Below are positions 17,480 through 27,400 of a DNA stretch of 43,171 nt, piece after piece. The translations under genes were made by a program, and so were the position numbers. Source of the DNA: Mastigocoleus sp. MO_188.B34. GTDB taxonomy: Bacteria; Cyanobacteriota; Cyanobacteriia; Cyanobacteriales; Nostocaceae. Each line of letters starts with the position of its first letter. The first letter of the stretch is position 1. Under the pieces are notes generated by a model that saw nothing but the letters and a program-made list of their open reading frames with translations, was not told the origin of the DNA and made no database searches. The stretch is from contig NZ_JASJDK010000066.1 of assembly GCF_030065675.1 (NCBI RefSeq), positions 1-43,171 on the forward strand, in the 5' to 3' direction.

Positions 17480-18106
17480 GCAAACTCTCCCACTTTATTT
17501 ACGTGTATTTTTTACTTATCGGAAGGAGTCGCGGCGATTCTTACTCTCTGCCGCTCAAATTAAGAACTTCTATTTGAATTCGTCTGTTTTTTTGAATTCT
17601 TCGGTTAGAATCTGTCCTTATGAATTTAACTTGTTGTTAATGTGCATAACCAGATAATAACTCAATAAAACAAAAAATTATAAGTAAGCGTAACTCTTCG
17701 TAACTCAATATATATGCACTAGTCACAGCCAGAAGAAAACAGACTTTATGTACAACGATGTACACATTAAAAGCTCTCTCTCACAAGCAGAATGTTTTTC
17801 CTGACTTCTCAATGTAACCCCCAAAAATTTACGCTTCTTGCTTTTGTATTATGTGTCAATAAATGATTACGAACTGTTGGGAAACAAATTAATTCATGTA
17901 CTTTTTGCTACTACACTTTTACTCTACAGAGTATTCCTCCTGAAATCATCTAACTTATATCTTTAAGGTAGCACTATGTTACTTCCAAAACTAATTCCCT
18001 TGACTTTCCTTTAAAATCCTTTGCATTGCTTGACATTCTTTGTTCACAAAAATGTAATAAACCTCACTGAAACCTGAAAATTGTTTGCTAACTATCAATT
18101 CAGCTT
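17480..18106. other. Divergent spacer, 627 bp: lrtA leader and lipB promoter region
   Basis: The spacer separates the minus-strand hpf/lrtA gene from lipB. Known lrtA genes have long, stability-controlling 5' leaders, so the 17480-17800 part may be transcribed leader. A repeat TGAATTCgtctgtttttTTGAATTC occurs near 17575-17600. I see no ORF or clear promoter. Confidence 0.4.
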
Positions 18107-18835
18107 ATGACTCACTCCCGAAATCAATGTTTCTTATATAACCAAGGAGTACTGCTTTATGGGGATGCTCATAAATGGCAGAAGGAACTTGTTGCCGCTC
18201 GTATTCAGGATCCTAGTTTAGATGATGTACTAATTTTGTTGGAGCACCCACCAGTTTATACTTTGGGACAGGGAGGTAGTTTAGACTTTCTCAAATTCGA
18301 TCCGGGCAAAATTCAAGATAATACCCAACCTGTTTCTCAAGAAGATTTACAATATAATTCTCAACATAATTCTCATAGTATCTACCGGGTTGAACGTGGT
18401 GGTGAAGTTACGTATCATTGTCTGGGTCAGTTAGTGGGGTATCCAATTTTAAATTTGCAACGACATCGTAAAGACCTCCACTGGTACTTACGACAACTAG
18501 AAGAAGTATTAATTCGCGTCTTATCTACTTATGGCTTACCAGCAGAACGCGTTCCTTCTTTAACTGGCGTTTGGGTAGATGGATATAAAGTTGCAGCAAT
18601 TGGAATTAAAGTTAGCCGTTGGATTACCATGCATGGTTTTGCTTTAAACGTGTGTCCAGATCTGAGTGGTTTTAAGCAAATAGTTCCTTGTGGAATTTCT
18701 GATAAACCGATTGGTTCCCTAGTTCAATGGATTCCTGATATTACAGTTTCTCAAGTACGCCCTCTTATTGCAAATATGTTTGCCCAAGTATTTGATTTGG
18801 AAATAATTGAAATTGAGGCTAAGGATAAAAGTTAA
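18107..18835 (+). CDS. lipB: Octanoyl-[acyl-carrier-protein]:protein octanoyltransferase
   Basis: LipB moves the octanoyl group from ACP to the lipoyl domains of enzymes such as pyruvate dehydrogenase and glycine cleavage H protein. The 242-residue protein has the family motifs [14 protein letters not shown] (about 44-57), [18 protein letters not shown] (about 102-120), the catalytic Lys K168 (IGIKVSRW) and Cys C195 (VPCGI). A roughly 20-residue polar insertion (about 62-95, rich in Gln, Asn, Ser) precedes the RGG motif. It stands alone. Acyl-thioester chemistry residues are intact, so it should be active. Confidence 0.94.
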   Translation: MTHSRNQCFLYNQGVLLYGDAHKWQKELVAARIQDPSLDDVLILLEHPPVYTLGQGGSLDFLKFDPGKIQDNTQPVSQEDLQYNSQHNSHSIYRVERGGEVTYHCLGQLVGYPILNLQRHRKDLHWYLRQLEEVLIRVLSTYGLPAERVPSLTGVWVDGYKVAAIGIKVSRWITMHGFALNVCPDLSGFKQIVPCGISDKPIGSLVQWIPDITVSQVRPLIANMFAQVFDLEIIEIEAKDKS

Positions 18836-19126
18836 TCGGGATTTACTGTTCGTAGCTTGCACGTATTCCTTAAGAATGAAGCTAATGTGTTAGCGTAACG
18901 TAAGCCCAGGTCATATTCTGCTATAAATTTTTGGTAAATATCGATCTAAATCTAAATACTTCCGGTCTTAAGAAATTGAGCGTGAAAAAATTTAATGGGT
19001 ACGGTAGATCCTGTACTTACTTATGCTATTCATTTGCAGGATAGCTCAAATTACCTCTTGTCTGGGAATCATATAAAAAACACCTTTACCTAAAAACCAT
19101 TAAAATTAGACTTCCCGAAGATTCAC

Positions 19127-19250
19127 AGGACTTACGCAATTGTCACAATATACCAGTGGTGCGTGACACTCAAAACCTTACTAATACGTTCAGGTTAACT
19201 CGCTTGTGTCACGCACCCTACAAGAAAAATGTGCCGGTTGCGTAAGTCCT
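19127..19250. mobile_element. 124-bp MITE with 13-bp terminal inverted repeats
   Basis: AGGACTTACGCAA (19127-19139) and TTGCGTAAGTCCT (19238-19250) are perfect inverted repeats. A second perfect 12-bp inverted pair lies inside (GGTGCGTGACAC 19158-19169; GTGTCACGCACC 19206-19217), so the element folds into a long hairpin. No ORF is present. The same ends recur at 34878-35042 and in worn form near 27650 and 31479. The rest of the 512-bp spacer (18836-19347) is otherwise plain apart from an AAATTTAAATTC repeat just before the next gene. Confidence 0.85.
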
Positions 19251-19347
19251 AATTCAATTTATCCAACGTTAGCGATTGTATTAAAACTAAAATTCAAATT
19301 TAAATTCAAATTTAAATTATTTTACTAAAACGCTTTATTTAAACGCC

Positions 19348-19587
19348 GTGAGCAATGAAAGAGACTTAAAATTAAGTCAAATTATCTACAAAAATTCTCG
19401 CACGGGAGAGGTACACGCTCCACCGCTAATGCCTCTCAGAGAACGTGACTTCAAAGCTTTGGCTACTTTATTCGACCAGTTAGATTGTACTGAAATCGAA
19501 GCCGACATAAATAACACTTTAAGCTTAATGGTACCCGAACCTAGCTGGGATGAAGACCCCTATGAATTTTTACAGGAGTATTTGTGA
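19348..19587 (+). CDS. Hypothetical protein, 79 aa
   Basis: The frame opens with GTG (MSNERDLKLSQIIYKNSRTGEVHAPP) and ends in an acidic tail (SWDEDPYEFLQEYL). It is soluble and has no recognised domain. The start region is AT-rich with direct repeats (AAATTTAAATTC, about 19290-19320). Codon use looks coding, and small acidic proteins of this type are common in cyanobacteria. The function is unknown. Confidence 0.6.
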   Translation: MSNERDLKLSQIIYKNSRTGEVHAPPLMPLRERDFKALATLFDQLDCTEIEADINNTLSLMVPEPSWDEDPYEFLQEYL

Positions 19588-19603
19588 TTACTGGATATTG
19601 ACA

Positions 19604-20569
19604 TTACTTATTGCCACTTCCCATTTCCAATAAAACCTTTAAAACACCTTTCGTTTGAGCTTTCTCAAAGGCTGCAATTCCTTCTTCTATTGGATAATGA
19701 GCTTCTATTAATGGTTTGACATCGACTTTTTGTTGAGCTAATAATTCCAATGCGGGTGAAAATGGACCGCAACGGGAACCAATCAAAGTAATTTCATCAA
19801 CTACCAAGGAAGAAGCATCTAAACTTAACTTACCTGCATATGTGCTCTTGAGAACTAATGTTCCACGGGGTCGCAAAGCACGTCTAGCAATCTCAAATCC
19901 AGCACTATTACCGGTACATTCTACAGAAATATCAAAATATCCATTTTGCACTATATCCTTAAAACCTGTCTTAATTCCTCTAGCTTCTAAATTTGCAAGT
20001 TTTTTGCTGTGACGACCGACAACTAAAAGTTCACAACCTGTTAAAGCAATAGTTTGGGCAACTAATTGACCTAGTTTCCCATCTCCAACCACCAATACTC
20101 GACGATCTGTTCCTAAAGTTACTTGCTCCTGAATTTCCAGTGCTGCAGCTAGGGGTTCTGTGAAGGTTGCGACTTCTGTAGGTACGCGATCCGGTACTGG
20201 ATACAGATTTTTGATTGGCAAACAAAGATACTCTGCAAAAGCTCCATTACGATTTACGATACCAAGTACGCTACGGTTCTCGCAGTGAGTGGGTTGTCCG
20301 CTACGACAAAAGCGACATTCTCCACAAGCAGCATTAATCTCTCCAACCACACGCCGATTTACAAGATTGTCTGGACCTTGTTCGACTAAACCGACAAATT
20401 CATGTCCTAAAATACCGGTGTAAGGATAGTAACCTCTAATTAATTCTAAATCGGTATTACAAATACCGGCTGCTAAAACTTTTACCAAAGCTTCGCCCTC
20501 TGGCGGTTCGGGAATGGGGATATCGGTACGTAATTGCAGGTGATTATTTTCCAACCAAAGTCCTTTCAT
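19604..20569 (-). CDS. Zinc-dependent medium-chain alcohol dehydrogenase-like protein
   Basis: The 321-residue protein belongs to the MDR superfamily. Catalytic zinc ligands are visible in GICNTDLELIRGYYPYTG (Cys near 37) and ILGHEFVG (GHE near 55-57). The four-Cys structural zinc loop is CGECRFCRSGQPTHC (about 84-98). The NAD(P) site is VVGDGKLGQLVAQ (about 161-173), where the usual GxGxxG is GDGKLG. The substrate cannot be inferred; relatives include threonine and sorbitol dehydrogenases. The start lies next to a HIP1 site (GGCGATCGCC, 20571-20580). It stands alone. Confidence 0.88.
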   Translation of the reverse strand: MKGLWLENNHLQLRTDIPIPEPPEGEALVKVLAAGICNTDLELIRGYYPYTGILGHEFVGLVEQGPDNLVNRRVVGEINAACGECRFCRSGQPTHCENRSVLGIVNRNGAFAEYLCLPIKNLYPVPDRVPTEVATFTEPLAAALEIQEQVTLGTDRRVLVVGDGKLGQLVAQTIALTGCELLVVGRHSKKLANLEARGIKTGFKDIVQNGYFDISVECTGNSAGFEIARRALRPRGTLVLKSTYAGKLSLDASSLVVDEITLIGSRCGPFSPALELLAQQKVDVKPLIEAHYPIEEGIAAFEKAQTKGVLKVLLEMGSGNK

Positions 20570-20682
20570 GGGCGATCGCCAAATCTGGAATAAGATGAGT
20601 TAAACAACCAAAATATTTTACCGTTTAGTTACGAATATATTGTTTTAAATCATTATATAATTTTTAGGATTTATGCAACGAA

Positions 20683-20709
20683 AGCGGATCCGTAAGGTAG
20701 CGGATCCGT
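20683..20709. repeat. Duplicated 11-bp palindromic motif
   Basis: AGCGGATCCGT occurs at 20683-20693 and 20699-20709, and each copy holds the palindrome CGGATCCG. The same CGGATC core is seen in reverse near 31971. It may be a dispersed repeat in the spacer downstream of the CBS-CP12 gene. Confidence 0.4.
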
Positions 20710-20819
20710 CGCTAGTACAGCTAGAATTCCCAAAATATTTTGTTTGCTTTTAAATTGTACCGAGTAAGTAATGGCAAACTATTGGTAAAAAGACATACTA
20801 TAGTACACTTGCATATTGT

Positions 20820-21431
20820 TTAATCTTCATATATCCGACATTCTTCCGCGCCGGGATTTTCTTCACAGTATGCTTGGAAAGAACTAAGTTTTTTTTGCGA
20901 TCGCTGACGTGATGATTCTGCTTGCAATTCTTCCACTACGTCCCATGCTGCAGCACATTCCCGAGAAGTATCACCTTTTTCTGCACAGATAGCACGAGCA
21001 TCGTCACGGGCTGCTTCGATGCGATCCTCAAGAAACATATCTGTAGGCTTCTCAACAAAATCACTTTTATTGAGAATATCACTAATTGAAATAATACCTA
21101 GCAAACCACCTTTAATTACTGGAGCGCGACGGATGCGAGTATTTGCAAACAATCTGGCTACATATTCCACACCTAGTTCGGGATTAACCACAATACAGGG
21201 TTTGGTCATGATCTCATATACCCGCATTTGTTTGGGGTCTTTACCATATGCAGCAACCTTATAAATAATATCTGTTTCAGTTACCATTCCATAGGGGTCG
21301 TCTTGTGTTCGAGGTTCTACAATTAAAGCTCGCAAACCTTTATCTTTCATTAGTTTTACAGCTTCTGCAACAGTTGCAGAACCACGAATGGTAACAACTT
21401 CTTTGGTCATTATTTCTTCTGCTTTCATCAT
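20820..21431 (-). CDS. CBS-CP12 fusion protein
   Basis: Residues 1-125 form a tandem CBS pair, which commonly senses adenylates (AMP/ATP/SAM). Residues about 135-203 form a full CP12 domain with both cysteine pairs: C149/C159 (CAEKGDTSREC followed by AAAWDVVEELQ) and C189/C198 (YCEENPGAEECRIYED). CP12 in its oxidised form binds GAPDH and PRK and stops the Calvin cycle in the dark. CBS-CP12 fusions are a known cyanobacterial class. The protein is soluble. It follows a near-duplicate CBS gene and a thioredoxin on the same strand. A second Met follows the first, so the start may be two residues later. Confidence 0.93.
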   Translation of the reverse strand: MMKAEEIMTKEVVTIRGSATVAEAVKLMKDKGLRALIVEPRTQDDPYGMVTETDIIYKVAAYGKDPKQMRVYEIMTKPCIVVNPELGVEYVARLFANTRIRRAPVIKGGLLGIISISDILNKSDFVEKPTDMFLEDRIEAARDDARAICAEKGDTSRECAAAWDVVEELQAESSRQRSQKKLSSFQAYCEENPGAEECRIYED

Positions 21432-21500
21432 AATCCTGGGAGTTAAAGTGATAATTTTTCTTTTTTTGGGATTTTTTTTGGAATCTTCTTTTGTGAAAAT

Positions 21501-21550
21501 AATTTAACTAAATAATTTCAGCCCCAATTTAACTAAATAATTTCAGCCCC
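21501..21550. repeat. Perfect 25-bp tandem duplication upstream of the CBS-CP12 gene
   Basis: AATTTAACTAAATAATTTC-AGCCCC occurs at 21501-21525 and again at 21526-21550 with no mismatch. It lies in the 161-bp gap between the two CBS genes, in the 5' region of the minus-strand CBS-CP12 gene. It could affect its leader or be a recent slippage event. Confidence 0.8.
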
Positions 21551-21592
21551 GCAACCATACTTGCTGACAAAATTTACTTCTGCGATCACAAC

Positions 21593-22045
21593 TTAATCTT
21601 CATATATTCTGGCTTCAGGAGCATCGGGATACTCTTCACAGTAAAGCTCAAAATTACTTTTTGGTTTCTCTACAAAATCACTTTTACTTAAAATATCTGT
21701 AATTGATATTACCCCCAATAGTTTGCCTTTAATTACCGGAGCGCGACGGATACGAGTATTTGCAAACAACCTGGCTACATATTCCACACCCAATTCGGGG
21801 TTAACTACAATACAAGGTTTACTCATGATTTCATAAACTCGCATTTGTTTGGGGTCTTTACCATGTGCAGCAACTTTGTAAATAATATCGGTTTCAGTCA
21901 CCATACCGTACGGGTCATTTTTATTACGCAGTTCCACAACTAAAGAGCGAAGTCCTTTCTCTTTCATTAGTTTCACAGCTTCGGCGACAGTTGCAGAGCC
22001 ACGTACGGTAACAACTTCTTTAGTCATTATGTCTTCTGCTTTCAT
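21593..22045 (-). CDS. CBS protein with a shortened, degenerate CP12 tail
   Basis: The first 125 residues are nearly identical in pattern to the CBS pair of the downstream CBS-CP12 protein, so it is a tandem duplicate. The CP12 part is cut to the C-terminal 20 residues (NFELYCEEYPDAPEARIYED): the N-terminal Cys pair and linker are missing and the second C-terminal Cys is Ala (EAR instead of ECR), so C136 has no partner. The IYED end that contacts GAPDH in CP12 is kept. It could be a redox-blind competitor or a fragment still under selection. It is 61 bp after trx. Confidence 0.92.
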   Translation of the reverse strand: MKAEDIMTKEVVTVRGSATVAEAVKLMKEKGLRSLVVELRNKNDPYGMVTETDIIYKVAAHGKDPKQMRVYEIMSKPCIVVNPELGVEYVARLFANTRIRRAPVIKGKLLGVISITDILSKSDFVEKPKSNFELYCEEYPDAPEARIYED

Positions 22046-22106
22046 AACCTTTTCTTCTCTTACCTTTACTCGTAAAGCGATAACTATTTCTTTTGCTTCT
22101 CGTGTC

Positions 22107-22427
22107 TCAAAGTAATTCAGTCACGATTGTTTTGAATTTTTCATAGGGAACGACTCCAACAACCTTTTCTATGCAGCTTCCATCTTTATAAATCATGACT
22201 ACCGGAATACTGCGGATTCCCAATCTTTTGGCGAGACTCGGATTCTCATCAAGGTCTACTTTAGCTACCTTTACACGCTCCTCATATTCTTGAGCTAATC
22301 TATCCATCATCGGAGCAATCATTTTGCAAGGTCCACACCAAGTTGCAGTAAAGTCAACAACAAACACACCGTCGCTGCTAGAAAGTGTATCGAATTCGGC
22401 TTCTTTGATATATTCAACTGCATCCAT
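22107..22427 (-). CDS. Thioredoxin
   Basis: The 106-residue protein has the canonical thioredoxin active site WCGPCK (C31, C34) in FTATWCGPCKMIAPM, the conserved KVDLDENPSLA and the cis-Pro in IRSIPVVMIYK. It is probably m-type. It heads a minus-strand run with the two CBS genes (gaps 61 and 161 bp). Thioredoxin reduces CP12 cysteine pairs and releases GAPDH/PRK in the light, so neighbouring genes suggest a dedicated redox switch. Confidence 0.95.
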   Translation of the reverse strand: MDAVEYIKEAEFDTLSSSDGVFVVDFTATWCGPCKMIAPMMDRLAQEYEERVKVAKVDLDENPSLAKRLGIRSIPVVMIYKDGSCIEKVVGVVPYEKFKTIVTELL

Positions 22428-22534
22428 CTGATAACTCCTTATTTGAATTAAATATATGGGTATTTTTATTGACAGGTTTTAAATAACACTTCTTATTAAT
22501 TGATAAGCTCGAATTGTTGTAACCTGATGTAATA

Positions 22535-22549
22535 TGTCTTCATAAGACA
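22535..22549. promoter_or_regulatory. Small inverted repeat in the trx/recombinase divergent spacer
   Basis: TGTCTT-CAT-AAGACA is a perfect 6-bp inverted repeat with a 3-nt spacer, 18 bp before the recombinase-like ATG. It could be an operator or a site for the orphan recombinase-domain protein. A chance palindrome is also possible. Confidence 0.35.
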
Positions 22550-22566
22550 AGTAAGCAAACAAAATA

Positions 22567-22899
22567 ATGGCAGCTAATAAGGAAAACGATAATTATTTAT
22601 GGGAAAAACTTAACCAAGCAAGGCAAGCTAAAGCAGCTAGAGGTGGTTATGCTGGATATGGTTCGCCTCCTTTTGGGAAAAAATCTGTAAATGGCGAACT
22701 GGTGGAAAATTCTCAAGAACAGCAAATTATTGAATTAATTCGCCGCCATCATAAATCTGGAAAATCTCTACCCCAAATCGCTAACTGGCTTAACCTACAG
22801 GGATACACAACTAAACGAGGAAAGCAATGGCAACCCGTTTCTGTAAAACGAGTATTAGATAGACTTTATGGAAAAAAAGGAAGAATATCTGGTATTTAG
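22567..22899 (+). CDS. Orphan recombinase-domain protein without catalytic domain
   Basis: The 110-residue protein matches the DNA-binding 'recombinase' region of large serine recombinases: RGGYAGYGSPPFGKKSVNG (about 25-43), EQQIIELIRRHHKSGKSLPQ, IANWLNLQGYTTKRGKQWQP and VKRVLDRLYG. The N-terminal resolvase domain with its catalytic Ser is absent and no upstream frame supplies it. The protein is basic and intact, with a clean ATG. It is likely a domesticated DNA-binding protein rather than a broken recombinase (inference). It is divergent from trx with a 139-bp spacer. Confidence 0.8.
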   Translation: MAANKENDNYLWEKLNQARQAKAARGGYAGYGSPPFGKKSVNGELVENSQEQQIIELIRRHHKSGKSLPQIANWLNLQGYTTKRGKQWQPVSVKRVLDRLYGKKGRISGI

Positions 22900-23386
22900 A
22901 AAAATTGAAACCATCCTCAAAAACAGATTAGAAACTAAAATTTTAAGTACTTCATTTCTTCTCTAAAGTAACCCGAGCATACTTTATAAGAGATATAATA
23001 TCTTTATATCTTACTTTATTATAATCTCACCTCTAATAAGTGCAACCTATACTAAATAAAGCTTTCAGGCTCTACTCCTTTACATCTCTCGTATTGTACA
23101 AATTTTCGTATAAATAATGTATAGCTTGGCGAACAAAATTTACAAATTTTAATATGCATTCATTCCACAAAATAGCACAATCTTAGCTAAAACAGAGGAG
23201 CCTGAGGCGAATGGCACGCTCGTTAAGAATCATCCGCACAAGCGCGTGCGTGAACAAAACTTGAACTGAGTTTATAGTTATTAGTTTACTGCTCAATTTA
23301 AGGTCTTATAAACATAAGGTATTTATTCCAATGGAGTAAATCATATTTCAAGAACTGCCTAATTAATCATAACTATTGGAAAATTA
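22900..23386. other. Spacer, 487 bp, no gene seen
   Basis: This AT-rich spacer lies between the recombinase-like gene and the DUF3611 gene. I see no ORF, hairpin or repeat worth naming. Confidence 0.5.
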
Positions 23387-23998
23387 TTATAACTCTGGAT
23401 GCAACCAAATAAATAATCCAGCAGATGCAGTAGTACCAACAAAATGTGCTGCTATACCAGTAACATTACATACGTTAATAAAAACATCTAGCGAACGAAT
23501 AATACGCGTAGGATTGTAAATAGTCACTCCTTGGGGCTGAGAAATTGATTTTGCGAGCAATACACCTAAGCCAGATAAGCTACCAATGATAAAAATTAAC
23601 ATACCTGCGAAGCCTAAGATTGCACCTAATCTTAAGATTTGCATGACCTCGGCTTTTGATGGATGTAGATCTGGTTGTGGGCTTCTTAATCTACGTCCAT
23701 AGCGAGCAATACGTAATCCAACATAGCAGCCAAATAAAAGTAGTAATATTCCTAAAACAGCCCAGAAAATACTCATACTAATTCCTGGAAGTGTTCCTTG
23801 AGTAAAACTTGTAATCTGAGAATTAGGTGTCACTGTGCGACTAAATTTTCTTCCAGATATTGTTAGGATTAACAGAAAAATAGAAGTTCCTCCTAACCCT
23901 AACTGCATCCAAATACTTACCCAACCAACTATCTGTAAGATTTTACCAATTGCTTCTAATTTGGGATTTATTAATTCTGTGCTTATGGTGTTTTTCAT
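23387..23998 (-). CDS. DUF3611 family membrane protein
   Basis: The 203-residue protein has four hydrophobic spans (about 18-46, 72-95, 124-152, 176-200). Family features are the opening LxxIGxxxxxVGWVSIWMQLGLG, a central R-Y-G-R-R-L motif (IARYGRRLRSP) and a late VGTTASAGLFIWL. DUF3611 is widespread in cyanobacteria and plastids. Its function is not established. It stands alone on the minus strand. Confidence 0.88.
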   Translation of the reverse strand: MKNTISTELINPKLEAIGKILQIVGWVSIWMQLGLGGTSIFLLILTISGRKFSRTVTPNSQITSFTQGTLPGISMSIFWAVLGILLLLFGCYVGLRIARYGRRLRSPQPDLHPSKAEVMQILRLGAILGFAGMLIFIIGSLSGLGVLLAKSISQPQGVTIYNPTRIIRSLDVFINVCNVTGIAAHFVGTTASAGLFIWLHPEL

Positions 23999-24316
23999 GG
24001 TTGATATTTAATCAGTGAATTATTATGTACAGAATTTATGCAATCAAGCGTCATAATAAAATACCAAATATAAAGCTTGTAGTTGATATTTTAATACGCT
24101 AATTAAGGAATAAATTTCTGACTAGAATTTCTAAATACTTCAGTTACATAAGTCCTAATATAAAATCAAAATCCACCATTTATAAGATAAGCCTATTTAT
24201 CCAAAGGAATAATCTGTCTGTAGTTTATATATGAGTTATTTCTGAAGAGCTAAATTTAGTACTTAGCGATATTCTTTAGATTTGCTAGGATTCCATACGT
24301 ATATGCTCTCTACATA

Positions 24317-24346
24317 AATAAAAAAACAGTAGGTTAACCCACTGTT
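24317..24346 (-). terminator. Intrinsic terminator of the 1054-aa gene
   Basis: On the minus strand the sequence reads AACAGTGGGTTAACCTACTG and then a run of seven T. The stem AACAGT/ACTGTT with GGTTAACC inside is nearly self-complementary. It stands 95 bp after the stop of the minus-strand gene. The rest of the spacer to 23999 shows only a single worn MITE end (about 24143-24158). Confidence 0.75.
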
Positions 24347-24440
24347 AAATTTAGATTTTGTGGTGTTTAACGAGTAGTTGCTATTTTTCTAATAGCAACT
24401 GAGTTGATGCGACCTCAGTGGAAAAATTTGCAATTATAAC

Positions 24441-27400
24441 TTAACTAGTAACACTAATAGCTCCCCCAGTTGCAGCAGCAACAGCAGAAATCAAAGCCGT
24501 ACAGAATAACCACCAGGAAGCGACTGCTGCAGCTTTACGAGTTTCTTGTGCTTGTTTTTTGGCTTCTAATTTAATTTTTTCTAAACGCAGTTGAGCTTCT
24601 TGTTGAATCCGTTCTGCTCTTTGTAAAACACGATTGCGGGTTCTTTCAATTTGTCTAATAATCCTCTCAGCATCAGCTTTAGAGATATCGTCTCGGGAAG
24701 CCATAAGAGCAATTAGGGTATTTCGATCAATTTGAGAGAAGCGATCGCGTAATGCTTCAAATCCCGCTTCGGGGTCGTCAAATAAGGTTTGAACATCCTT
24801 TTTGATCTGATCGTATTCTAATTCTGGACAATCTAAACTGTTAAGATAGTTACGGATTTTTTCTAGAAGATTATCAATTACACTTTGAACCTGTTCTTGA
24901 ATCTTTTGTAATTGTGCTAGGAATTGATCTCGCACAGATATGATTTGATCGATAACTTGCTTTACTTCTTCTTCTGATAAATCGTCCCTCTGAGAGAGTA
25001 AAGCAACTAAAGTGGAGCGGTCGAATTGAGCTAGACGCTCCTGCAAACTTTCCATCCCTGCACGGGGGTCATTGATAAGCAATTGCACATCCCGTTTAAT
25101 TCCTTCCGGGTTAAGTTCTTCTTTATCGGTAGAACGCAAATATTCGGAAATAAAACCCTGAAAATCCTGTATCTTCGACTGAGCGCGACGAGCAATTCTC
25201 TTAGGTGTTTTAGCAACTTCACGCAGGGTATTTTGCACCTCATTGATGACTTGATTGACCTGCTCCTCACTTAAATCATCTCTTTGACTCAGAAATTTTA
25301 CCAATGTATCTCTGTCCATAGCTGCTAAACGCCGTTTAATAGCTGCAGCACCAAGCTTGGGGTTATCTAATAATAAGGTTAAATCTCGCTTGATTCCTTC
25401 TGGGTTGAGTTCTGCTTTCCCAGTGCTGTAAAGATATTCGCTGATTGCTGATTTTGCATCTTGGTATTGTTTTAATGCTTTACTAGCAATGCGCTCGGGA
25501 GTATAGCGCATCTTAGTCCAATTAGCTTCTATACTATCAATGATTTCATTAACTTGCTCTGGAGTTAGGTCGTTACGTTGAGTGAGTAATTGAACTAAGG
25601 TATCCCGATCAAACTGAGCGAGTCTAGCTCTTAATGCTGCTGTACCTGCTTGAGGATCATTTAAAAGTAGTTTTAGTTCTCGTTGGATCGCCATCGGGTT
25701 AAGTTCTGTTTTACCAGTCTCTCGTAAATAAGATTGAACCTCATACCATTGCTTTTCTGCTTTTGCTTTTGCTATTCCAAAGGTTTCTGAAGCCTCTTTG
25801 AGAACAGTATTTTGTGCAATTTCTAATTCGTTTACAATCGCAGAAATTTCCACTCGGTCCATATCTTTGCGCTGTTCTAGAATCCGCTCTAAAGTAGGAC
25901 GGTCAAATTGAGCCAAACGATTACTTAAGCATTGGTAATCTGCATCTGGATCTGCTAAAACTTCTTTAAATTCTAACTGGATTTTTTCTGGGCTAAAATC
26001 TGCTTTTGGGGTGGTGAGAAGATAATCTTCTGCTTCTGCAAATACAGTGATTGATGCTTCTCTAGCTTGTGCGGCTTCTGCAACTCCCAATATTTCTAAA
26101 CGAATTACTTCTAATAGATTAGCGGTTGTTTGAATTTTAGCTTGAGTTAAGATCCCTTTTTGTTGGAGCCAATCAACAAAGTCAGCACGATTGATTTGTC
26201 TTAGATCCCTGGCAATAATACCAGGATCGGCACTTGGATCGTAAATTAAGTCCCGAAACTCAAGATTTAAGTTTTCAGGCTTTAACTCCCAAGGATAAGC
26301 ATTGAGGAGATAATTTTCAATATCTGCACAAACAGTACTTTGGGGTATTGGTTCTTTTATTCCAACCTTTGTTGCAACCTTGTCAGTTTGTTCCCCTAAT
26401 TGTTCCCCAACTCGCTGCAATTTACTAATAATATTCCCTACATCGAGATCGGATAAATCTGTCCGCCCCATAATGATACCAGCTAAACCATTAAAGCTTG
26501 TTGTGGTAGCTTGAGCTATTATTCCATCCTGAGATTCTTGGGATTTACGACGCTTGCGCATTTCCGCAACTAGATCATCTAACTTCCTAGCAAAGCTATT
26601 ACCAATCAACTCTTCCCGAGTCGCTGACTTAAGATAATCTACAAATTCTATCATCCGATCTGGACGTACAGGAATTTTCTTGGCTGTTTTTTGCCATACC
26701 TGATCTAATTTATCCGCAATACGATTTACATCTCTTTGAGATAGATCGCTACGGTTACCAATTAACTCTGCAAAGGTATCGCGGTTAAGATCGGTGATGC
26801 GATCGTTATTCACAATTTCTTGTAAATTTTCATCATCAAGTAATTCCTCAAAATCTGCAGCGATTTTTTCCAAATCTACAGATTGAGGACGTACAGATTC
26901 TAAATATTCTTCAACATTTTCCTTCAATGTGGTTGAGTCGAATGCTAAACCTAGTTCGTGACGAACTGCTGCTGCTGCGGATTCTGCAGTTGCGACCATT
27001 TGCTTGCTTGTAGCTTTTACACCAATTGCTGCAGCTGCGGTACCCATAATTGCTTGGAAACCTGATGTCGCAGTGTTGACTACCGAACCAATCAAAGAAC
27101 CGACGGTACTCGAACTTACCCAAACTAACAAAGAAAAGTAGGTACCCCAAATCACTAAACCTACAATCGCTCCAGATACAGGAGAAACAAATAGACTTAA
27201 CTTGACTGCTAAACTACAAGCAATGAATAAAGAAATTGCAACACTAATCAGTGTTCCCAAACCCAGCACTAAACTAATTTTACGAATAGTGCTACCAAAA
27301 TTATTAGATTCTTCTTTACTATCATCATCTGTGGAACCAGAAGCACCGGCTAAGGATATCCCTAAGGCAACACCAAGGTTAGTCAATAGTAATTGAAAGG

